A stretch of 6,672 nucleotides of DNA from Verrucomicrobiota bacterium (GTDB lineage Bacteria; Verrucomicrobiota; Verrucomicrobiia; Opitutales; UBA953): positions 1-6,672 of the forward strand of contig RFQN01000079.1 of the NCBI GenBank assembly GCA_009924965.1. Direction: 5' to 3'. A program made the position numbers and the translations under genes. Under the pieces are notes generated by a model. It searched no databases, was not told where the DNA came from, and saw only the letters and a program-made list of their open reading frames with translations. Shown here piece by piece: positions 1 to 5,628 of the stretch. The stretch's first letter is position 1. Every line of letters starts with the position of its first letter.

Positions 1-71
1 CCGACGCCGCCGGCGTCCAAGCGATGCTCGGCGAACTCGAAGCCATCGGCTATTTCTCATGGAAAAACTAA
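1..71 (+). CDS. 3' end of an upstream gene, possibly N-acetylneuraminate lyase/DapA family
   Basis: An open frame enters from the left edge (first full codon at 3) and ends at the TAA at 69-71. It gives 22 residues ending GELEAIGYFSWKN. The tail overlaps the first 13 bases of the sialidase gene in another frame, as expected for translationally coupled genes of one operon. The amphipathic helix followed by an 'aIGyF-W' ending resembles the C-terminus of dihydrodipicolinate synthase/N-acetylneuraminate lyase proteins, and a lyase would complete the pathway encoded next door. Twenty-two residues are too few to assign a family, so the coding frame is fairly likely and the lyase identity is only a guess from tail shape and context. 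Confidence 0.45.
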   Translation, partial: DAAGVQAMLGELEAIGYFSWKN

Positions 72-1174
72 TCGCGCTCTGCCTCCTCCTCCCGGCCTGC
101 CTCTCCGCGGCGCCGAAGCTCTCGGAAACGCCCACCGTGGCCGTCTTCGAGGCCAAGAAGAACATCCCGCACGCCTCGGTGCGCATCCCGGCCTTGCTGA
201 TGACCACCAAGGGCACGCTCATCGCCGTCGCCGAAGGCCGCGATAAGGCGACCGACCAAGCCGGCAACGACCTGCTGGTCGCGACGTCCAAGGACCACGG
301 CAAGGCTTGGTCCAAGCCAGCCATCGCCTACGAACAAGGCAACGACAGCTGCAACAACCCCTGCTTGGTGCAGGACGCCAAGAGCGGCCGCGTCTTCCTC
401 TTCTTCCAGACCTTCCCGGCTGGCGGCAAGGAATTCAGCGGCCTCCCGGCCGGCCCGAAAGACCCGAAGGGCAACCGCCTACTCTATGTAACGTCGGACG
501 ACGACGGCGCGACGTGGTCCAAGCCCGTCGACGTCAGCGAAGCACTCAAGCCTGACAACGCGGTGACCTGCGCCTCCGGGCCCGGCATCGGGATTCAGAT
601 CCACCGCGGCAAGTTCGCCGGGCGCTTGGTGATCCCCTTCAACTCCCAAGATGCGAAGCACAACTTCGTCAACTGGGTCGCCTTCAGCGACGATGCGGGC
701 AAGACGTGGAAGCGCGGAGCCGAAGTGCCGCAGGAAGGCATGCAACTCAACGAAGTGCAGGTCGCCGAGACCGCCGATGGCTCGCTCTACCTCAATTCTC
801 GCCGCTGGCGCGCGGGCGCCCCGCTGCGTAAAGTGTCCTGGTCCCTGGATGGCGGGGCTACCTGGGCGAAGGCCACCGAGGACGCGGCCCTGCCCGAGCC
901 GGTCTGCCAAGGCTCGCTGCTCGCCGCCACCGTCGCGGGTAAGCCGACGATCTTCTTCCTGAATCCCGCCGGCAAGGGCCGCGCCAACGGCACGTTCCGT
1001 CGCTCCGAAGACGGCGGCAAGACCTGGGCCGAATCGTCCCTACTCTTCCCGGGCCCGTTTGCCTACAGCTCGATGGCTCAAGTCGGCGCGGACGTCGGGG
1101 TGCTCTACGAACCGGCGGGTAACAACGTCGTGCTCTACCGGGCCATCACTGAGACGCACCTCGAAGGGAAGTGA
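59..1174 (+). CDS. nanH: Exported exo-alpha-sialidase (neuraminidase), five Asp-boxes
   Basis: This 371-residue protein should hydrolyse terminal alpha-linked sialic acids from glycoconjugates. Residues 1-18 form a signal peptide (short basic start, Leu-rich core, small residues before Pro19). An L-P-A-C at 11-14 is a poor lipobox match, so lipoprotein anchoring is possible but less likely. The mature chain looks like a six-bladed sialidase propeller. It has the RIP motif at 42-44 with the first triad Arg, and five Asp-boxes (S-x-D-x-G-x-T/A-W) at 77-84, 146-153, 210-217, 262-269 and 316-323. Likely catalytic residues by family pattern are Asp66 (acid/base), Glu232, Arg248 or Arg249, Arg314 and the nucleophile Tyr336 in AYSS, followed by the typical LYE at 349-351. 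The length suits a catalytic domain with no added lectin module. The start overlaps the upstream gene and lacks a clear Shine-Dalgarno sequence. The stop overlaps the GTG of the next gene. Confidence 0.95.
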   Translation: MEKLIALCLLLPACLSAAPKLSETPTVAVFEAKKNIPHASVRIPALLMTTKGTLIAVAEGRDKATDQAGNDLLVATSKDHGKAWSKPAIAYEQGNDSCNNPCLVQDAKSGRVFLFFQTFPAGGKEFSGLPAGPKDPKGNRLLYVTSDDDGATWSKPVDVSEALKPDNAVTCASGPGIGIQIHRGKFAGRLVIPFNSQDAKHNFVNWVAFSDDAGKTWKRGAEVPQEGMQLNEVQVAETADGSLYLNSRRWRAGAPLRKVSWSLDGGATWAKATEDAALPEPVCQGSLLAATVAGKPTIFFLNPAGKGRANGTFRRSEDGGKTWAESSLLFPGPFAYSSMAQVGADVGVLYEPAGNNVVLYRAITETHLEGK

Positions 1175-2691
1175 AGCATCCCGCGCTGAGCCTCGGACTT
1201 TGCCTCTGCGCCAGCCTGGCGGCAGCGGCGGAGTTCGACGCTTGGTTCGGCGACGGGATGGTGCTGCAACGTGACCAACCAATCCGGATCCTCGGCACCG
1301 CTCAGCCGAACAGCCGGATCACGCTCCAGCTCGGCGACCAGACCGCGGAGACGCAGGCCGATGCGGACGGTCACTGGCGGCAGACCTTTGCGGCCCGGGC
1401 CGCGGACCCGAAGTCGACAACGCTCACGGCCCAAGAAGCCGGCCAGCCCGACGCCGTCATCCGGGACATCCTCATCGGGGATGTCTGGCTTTGCGCCGGC
1501 CAATCCAACATGGAGTTCCCGCTCAGCCGAGACGCCGAGGCCAAACAGGAACTACCGCAGGCGACCCGGCCGCTTGTCCGGATCCGCAACCATAGCTTCG
1601 CGGGCCAATACCGCTTCGCCGCGCCGCTGGATGCGGCCACGGTCGCGCGCATGACCACGCGCAGCTTCTACGCCGGGCGCTGGGAACCGTGCACGCCTAA
1701 GACCGCTGCGCCGACGACCGCCGTCGGCTACTATTTCGCCAAGCGCCTCTCCACGGAAACCGGCGTGCCCATCGGGCTCGTCAACTACGCGGTCGGCGGC
1801 GCCCCCATCGAGGCGTTCATCAGCCGCGAGGCCCTCGCCGCAGACGCCATGTTCCGCAAGAAGGTCACCGGCAATTGGCTCACCAACGAAAGCATCGAAG
1901 GCAGCTTCGTCCGTCTCCGCGGCCAACAACACCTCGGCAAGGCCACTGACGCGCCCGGCGATGACTGCGGCCCCAACCACGGGTACAAACCTGGGTTCGC
2001 GTGGGCCGCCGGGCCCGCCGGCATCACTCCGTTCCCGCTCAAGGGTGTCCTCTGGTATCAGGGTGAAAGCAACGCCATCCGCCCGCTGGACGTCGCCGAA
2101 TACGGGGCATTGATGCAGCTCCTCGTCGCGGATTGGCGCCGCCGCTGGCAGCAACCCAACCTGCCTTTCTATTGGGTGCAGCTCCCCTCGATCAACGAAC
2201 CCGCCCGCCAATTCTGGCCGGAGTTCCGCGAGGCGCAGCGTCAGCTCACGCAGTCCATCCCTGCAACGGGCATGGCGGTCGCGCTCGATGTCGGCACGCC
2301 GAAGGATGTACATCCCCGCAATAAACGCCCCGTCGGCGAACGCCTCGCTGGCTTGGCACTCCGCGACCTCTACGGCCGGCAGGATCTCGTCGCAGAAGGC
2401 CCGATCGCGCTCTCCGCACAGCAAAGCGGGCGCACGCTACGTATCCGCTTCCGCTCGGCCGCCGGCTTGAAGGTCAGCAGCGAAACCACGCCGCTCATGG
2501 AAGTCCGCCTCGCCAACTCCTCGGAATTCCAAGCCATCCGTGGCGCCCGCGTCGAAGGCGAAACCGTGGTCGTCGAAGCCACCGAACGCGTCGTCGAGGT
2601 GCGCTATGCCTGGCACATGAACGCCGCGGCCGCCCTCCGTAACGGCGCCGACCTGCCGGCCGGACCGTTCATGCTCAAGGTTTCGGAATGA
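1171..2691 (+). CDS. Exported sialate O-acetylesterase (SGNH hydrolase family)
   Basis: This 506-residue protein is predicted to remove O-acetyl esters from sialic acids, making them accessible to the sialidase and lyase. The start is the GTG at 1171: an in-frame TGA at 1150-1152 excludes any earlier start, and the next in-frame ATG (1258) would delete the signal peptide (residues 1-20). After a beta-rich region at about 21-100 comes the SGNH core. It shows GQSNM at 110-114 with the likely nucleophile Ser112, an Asn/Gly block VNYAVGGAPIEAF near 204-216, VLWYQGESN at 293-301, and DVHP at 379-382 with the likely catalytic Asp379/His381. The last 100 residues are beta-rich and end in LPAGPF. All core motifs are intact. 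GTGA overlaps the sialidase stop, so the two genes are coupled. Esterases of this family may also act on other acetylated sugars, but the adjacent sialidase favours sialate. Confidence 0.93.
   Translation: MKHPALSLGLCLCASLAAAAEFDAWFGDGMVLQRDQPIRILGTAQPNSRITLQLGDQTAETQADADGHWRQTFAARAADPKSTTLTAQEAGQPDAVIRDILIGDVWLCAGQSNMEFPLSRDAEAKQELPQATRPLVRIRNHSFAGQYRFAAPLDAATVARMTTRSFYAGRWEPCTPKTAAPTTAVGYYFAKRLSTETGVPIGLVNYAVGGAPIEAFISREALAADAMFRKKVTGNWLTNESIEGSFVRLRGQQHLGKATDAPGDDCGPNHGYKPGFAWAAGPAGITPFPLKGVLWYQGESNAIRPLDVAEYGALMQLLVADWRRRWQQPNLPFYWVQLPSINEPARQFWPEFREAQRQLTQSIPATGMAVALDVGTPKDVHPRNKRPVGERLAGLALRDLYGRQDLVAEGPIALSAQQSGRTLRIRFRSAAGLKVSSETTPLMEVRLANSSEFQAIRGARVEGETVVVEATERVVEVRYAWHMNAAAALRNGADLPAGPFMLKVSE
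2675..2691. other. Tail-to-tail overlap of two convergent genes
   Basis: The last 17 bases of the sialate O-acetylesterase gene (stop TGA at 2689-2691) are also the last bases of the opposing zinc-ribbon gene (stop TGA read on the minus strand at 2677-2675). There is no intergenic space between the two operons, so no room for an ordinary terminator between them. I saw no strong hairpin followed by a T-run on either strand here. Transcripts from both sides are therefore likely to extend into each other. Confidence 0.85.
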
Positions 2692-3391
2692 AGTCCGCGT
2701 TTTCGCCCGCCGCCCCGTTGTAGAAGCCGTCGATGGCTGAAGCGAGGTGCTGCTTGACGTCCTTGGCCAAGAAGGAGCCGAAGCTGATTTCCTGTCCGTC
2801 GGACGACAGCACCACGGCGTTCACCGCGCTGCCGTTCTCGCGCGCACCACGGTAAGCCAAGGAAACGCGGATGGTCTCGCCGACGGCCAAGCGCCAGGTC
2901 CACCCGACGAACGGAAAGAGCCGGTAACGCACGGTCGCCTGCGCATCCGCCAGCCGGATGGTGTAGCGGCTCAAGGTGAACGCAAAACCGACGGCGAAGA
3001 AGATCGAGTAGAACGCCGCCATGCCGAGGTAATGCCAGATCGTCGGGTGAGTGACGAGCTGGTGGTTCACGTGAACCGTCCCTTGGCTGAGCCCATAGAA
3101 CATGAAGCCGCAGTGGACCGTCGTGAAGGTGAGCCAGAACCAACCGAACCACGACCCTTGGCGCGTGACGTAGACCTGCTCGGTGCCTTCGACGCGTTGC
3201 GTGACTTTAGGATGCGTCGCCCCCACCGGCAATGGCTCGACGACGATCTGGCCACCCGAAGCATCCTGCACGGTCTGGCACCACGGACAGGTCACCTTGC
3301 CATCCACGAAGCGCGACCGGGGGATCCCGCGGTCACACTCGACGCACGGCACGGAGCCAGCGTCTTCCGGCACGAGGGATCGTCCCAGCAT
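2675..3391 (-). CDS. Membrane protein of unknown function with N-terminal zinc ribbon
   Basis: I do not recognise this 238-residue protein as a named family. Near the N-terminus two CxxC pairs (Cys16/Cys19 and Cys35/Cys38) form a likely zinc ribbon. A polar linker leads to two hydrophobic, aromatic-rich segments at about 80-100 and 117-141 that should form a membrane hairpin. Residues 142-238 are soluble and look like alternating beta strands ending in a helix (KDVKQHLASAIDGFYNG at about 202-225), reminiscent of membrane-tethered PH-like domains of bacteria; this is a shape impression only. With two membrane passes both ends would lie on the same side, probably the cytoplasm. The ATG at 3391 lies four bases after the epimerase stop, so it is the last gene of the minus operon. 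A GGAGGG lies about 14 bases upstream, further away than usual. No signal peptide is seen. Confidence 0.85.
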   Translation of the reverse strand: MLGRSLVPEDAGSVPCVECDRGIPRSRFVDGKVTCPWCQTVQDASGGQIVVEPLPVGATHPKVTQRVEGTEQVYVTRQGSWFGWFWLTFTTVHCGFMFYGLSQGTVHVNHQLVTHPTIWHYLGMAAFYSIFFAVGFAFTLSRYTIRLADAQATVRYRLFPFVGWTWRLAVGETIRVSLAYRGARENGSAVNAVVLSSDGQEISFGSFLAKDVKQHLASAIDGFYNGAAGENADFIPKP

Positions 3392-3395
3392 GACG

Positions 3396-4610
3396 TCAGC
3401 TCAAGCCCTCCAGCAGCTGCCAGCAGACCAGCTTCTGGCGCGGCATATGGAAGGGCCCCTTCCACATGTTGCCCTTAAGCTCGGTCGTCGGACGACCTGC
3501 GCGGTCCAGGTAACCGAACCACTCGCCGCCTTCGCGGTCGGGGAAATGCGCGTAGGTCCAGTCGTGCACCTGGCGGTGCATCTCGGCGTACTTCGGGTCA
3601 CCGGTCATGACGTGGGCCAAGAGCGTCGCGATGATGGCCTCGTTGTGCGGCCACCAGAACTTCATGAAGTGCCAGTACTCCTGGATCGGCTTCCCATAGA
3701 GGTCGACGAAGTAGAGGATCCCGCCGTGCTCGCGGTCCCAGCCACGCACCCACATCCAATCCAGCATGTCGAGTCCGAGCCGCTTCATCGCCTCGTCGCC
3801 GAGGTGACGGGCCTCGCGCAGGATGAACCAAGCCGCCTCGATGGAGTGGCCGGGGTTGAGCAGGCGACCATCGAAATGGTCGTAGATTTCACCGTTCGGC
3901 CCAACGACCTCCATGACTGCCTTTAGGTCGGGCTTCACGAAATCAGCGCGGATCTCGGCGATGGCCTCGGCCGCCCACTGGGTCAGCGTCTTGCCGCGGA
4001 CGAACACGTCGCCGAGGTCGGCGCGCATGTCCTGCGCGGTCACCAGCGTCATCATCAATGGCGACAGGCCCTTCATCGGACGCGTCTCCGGTGAGGTCTT
4101 GGGGGCGATGTGCCCGGGCTCGCGGTTGAACTTCAGGAAGAGGTCGAAGGCCGCGATGGCCCGCTCCTTCCACTGTCCTTGGCCGGTCGCATGGAAGAGC
4201 GCGGCGTAGGCGATGGCGGCGAAGCACTCGCTGAAGACGTAGCGGCGCATGCGGAGCGGGTCGCCCTCCGCGGTGACAGTGAAGTGCAGCTTGCCGGTGA
4301 GGTCCGGACAGCGGTCGTGCAGGAAGTTGCCGCAGGACAAGGCCGCCTCGAGCCATTCCGGACGAGGCTCCACGGTGTTGTACAGGTTCGCGAAGGTCCA
4401 CGCCGCGCGGCCCTGGAACCAAACGGACTTATCCGAGTCGAGCAGCTCGCCGTGGCGGCCGAGGGCCGTGTAGATGCCGCCGTTCGTCCGGTCCAGGCCA
4501 TGCTTCAGCCAGAACGGGATGACGTCCTGCAGGAGGCCATCGCGATAGGCCTTCAGGAGTTCAGGACGACGCTGCTGCAGGTAAGGGGTCACGGAAAGGG
4601 GTGTAGCCAC
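3396..4610 (-). CDS. N-acylglucosamine 2-epimerase (AGE/RenBP family)
   Basis: This 404-residue cytosolic enzyme probably interconverts N-acetylmannosamine and N-acetylglucosamine, the step after the lyase in sialic acid breakdown. Length and motifs match the (alpha/alpha)6-barrel AGE family. They include WFQGRAAW at 64-71 (Arg68), NPGHSIEAAW at 252-261 (His255, Glu258), FWWPHNEAI at 318-326 (His322), EWFGYLDRAGRP at 353-364, and KGPFHMPR at 384-391 (His388). Arg68, His255, Glu258 and His388 correspond in order to active-site residues of the renal epimerases. The VWFQGR block and KGPFHMPR end favour AGE over the related cellobiose 2-epimerases, though substrate cannot be proved by motif. The start used is the GTG at 4610; a second GTG seven codons in (4592) is possible, and neither has a clear ribosome site. 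The gene lies 27 bases after the phosphatase and four bases before the zinc-ribbon gene. Confidence 0.92.
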   Translation of the reverse strand: MATPLSVTPYLQQRRPELLKAYRDGLLQDVIPFWLKHGLDRTNGGIYTALGRHGELLDSDKSVWFQGRAAWTFANLYNTVEPRPEWLEAALSCGNFLHDRCPDLTGKLHFTVTAEGDPLRMRRYVFSECFAAIAYAALFHATGQGQWKERAIAAFDLFLKFNREPGHIAPKTSPETRPMKGLSPLMMTLVTAQDMRADLGDVFVRGKTLTQWAAEAIAEIRADFVKPDLKAVMEVVGPNGEIYDHFDGRLLNPGHSIEAAWFILREARHLGDEAMKRLGLDMLDWMWVRGWDREHGGILYFVDLYGKPIQEYWHFMKFWWPHNEAIIATLLAHVMTGDPKYAEMHRQVHDWTYAHFPDREGGEWFGYLDRAGRPTTELKGNMWKGPFHMPRQKLVCWQLLEGLS

Positions 4611-4637
4611 AAACGCTGGAAGGTCAACGCAGGGCCC

Positions 4638-5555
4638 TCAGCGGGGTTGGACCGCGCGATGGCGCACCTTGCCCTCGGCGTCGAAGAAACGGATGACCAG
4701 CTCTTCGCGGCCGAAGTCCAAGGCCGTGAAGCCAGCATACGCCCCGATGAACTCGGGCCCTTGACCGGACCCGATCGGATACAGGTCCGAGCCGTTGCCG
4801 CAGGTCACATAAGCAACTCCCTTCTCCTTGGTGAGTTCGGCGTGGTGATTATGTCCGTTGAGATACAGTTGGACATGGTGCTTCTCCAGCAGGGGCACGA
4901 GGCGCCGAACGTATTCGGGCTCGGTGGAATGGATGCCTTGGCTGCGGATCGGCAAGTGGCCGACGACGACCTTCCAGCGGGCGGGCTTAGCCAGTTCGGC
5001 CTCGACCCAAGCCCACTGGGCCGCGGTCTCGCGCTCCGCTTCGGCGCTGAAGTAGCGGCGGTTCCAGAGCGGGCTCAGCGAACATGCGTCCAGCACGATC
5101 ACGCGGATGTCCTGCGCGGGTAGGTGGTGCGCGTAATAGCGGGCGGGCATGACCCAACGCCCCTTGGACTTCGCCGCATAGTCGATTTCCGCCTGCGCGG
5201 TCGTGTCGTGGTCGTGGTTGCCGAGCGAGGCGATCCACGGCACCTGCAAGGCGGGCGCGGCGTAGACCTGCTCGAACGACGTCACCCAACGCGGGTCGGT
5301 GGCGGACGTCACCCCGTTCGGATAAAAGTTGTCGCCCGTGGTCACCACCGCCGACACCGGCTCCTTGGCCGCCTGCGCGGCCATGGCCTGAGCGACCGCC
5401 CGCTGCAGGTCCGCGTTCTGGCGGACGAGCGAATACTGCCGCTCCAAGTCGGGGTCCGCCCAACCCCAATCGCCCAACACGAAGAGACGCTCCACGGCGG
5501 GTTCGGCGGCCGTAGCGACCAAGGCCAAGAAGCAACAGGCGAGCGAACGAAGCAC
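4638..5555 (-). CDS. Exported purple acid phosphatase-type metallophosphoesterase (TRAP-like)
   Basis: This 305-residue protein is a calcineurin-like metallophosphoesterase of the tartrate-resistant (mammalian ACP5-like) acid phosphatase type. Its start is GTG at 5555, which places a good signal peptide at residues 1-17 (ATAA before Glu18). All seven metal ligands of the two-metal purple phosphatase site are visible in the expected order: Asp29 in GDWG, Asp75 and the colour-giving Tyr78 in GDNFY, Asn113 in GNHDH, His200 in VVGHLP, and His235/His237 in NGHNHH. The length is close to that of small mammalian-type enzymes, without the extra N-terminal domain of plant forms. It should hydrolyse phosphomonoesters in the periplasm or outside the cell. 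It is first in the minus operon, ahead of the epimerase. Its physiological substrate is unknown and a direct link to sialic acid is not established. Confidence 0.93.
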   Translation of the reverse strand: MLRSLACCFLALVATAAEPAVERLFVLGDWGWADPDLERQYSLVRQNADLQRAVAQAMAAQAAKEPVSAVVTTGDNFYPNGVTSATDPRWVTSFEQVYAAPALQVPWIASLGNHDHDTTAQAEIDYAAKSKGRWVMPARYYAHHLPAQDIRVIVLDACSLSPLWNRRYFSAEAERETAAQWAWVEAELAKPARWKVVVGHLPIRSQGIHSTEPEYVRRLVPLLEKHHVQLYLNGHNHHAELTKEKGVAYVTCGNGSDLYPIGSGQGPEFIGAYAGFTALDFGREELVIRFFDAEGKVRHRAVQPR

Positions 5556-5628
5556 GCCAAGACGTTAGCCGACCTTTCTGAGACGGCAAGCCCTTGCCCG
5601 CCGGGACATTTGCCGCCAACCTACGGCC
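5556..5628. promoter_or_regulatory. Divergent intergenic region expected to hold promoters for both flanking units
   Basis: These 73 bases separate the GTG of the minus-strand phosphatase from the ATG of the plus-strand hydrolase, and are the longest non-coding stretch in the window. A promoter for at least the minus operon is expected here from layout. A weak candidate on the minus strand is TTGCCG (5589-5584), a 16-base spacer, and TAACGT (5567-5562), only six bases before the GTG, which would imply a nearly leaderless transcript. I could not pick a convincing plus-strand promoter. Neither start has a strong Shine-Dalgarno sequence. Confidence 0.4.
5585..5598. repeat. Short inverted repeat in the divergent spacer, possible operator
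   Basis: GGCAAG-CC-CTTGCC is a perfect 6-bp inverted repeat with a two-base centre. It lies near the middle of the divergent spacer and overlaps the candidate -35 of the minus operon. A two-base loop makes it a poor RNA hairpin, so a dimeric DNA-binding protein site is the better reading if it is functional. In GC-rich DNA a palindrome of this size can occur by chance. Confidence 0.3.

Noticed and set aside
59..112. Sialidase as a lipoprotein via L-P-A-C at residues 11-14
   Set aside because: Pro at the -2 position and a signal core of only about ten residues before the Cys make it a weak lipobox. Ordinary signal peptidase I cleavage near residue 18 fits at least as well.
287..1027. Recurrent short similar sequences within the sialidase
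   Set aside because: These are the five Asp-boxes (nucleotides 287-310, 494-517, 686-709, 842-865, 1004-1027), a protein-level repeat of the sialidase propeller and not a DNA repeat element.
1552..2424. Long minus-strand open frame (290 codons) opposite the O-acetylesterase
   Set aside because: It is the antisense shadow of a gene with intact SGNH motifs. Its translation is Arg/Gly/Ala-rich with no recognisable domain, as usual for the opposite strand of GC-rich coding DNA.
2747..3926. Plus-strand frames at 2747-3478 and 3183-3926
   Set aside because: They are antisense to the zinc-ribbon protein and the epimerase and have no start context or recognisable motif.
4611..4637. Gap between phosphatase and epimerase as a possible internal promoter or terminator
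   Set aside because: Only 27 bases, with no clear promoter elements, hairpin with T-run or ribosome site; read as a normal intra-operon gap.
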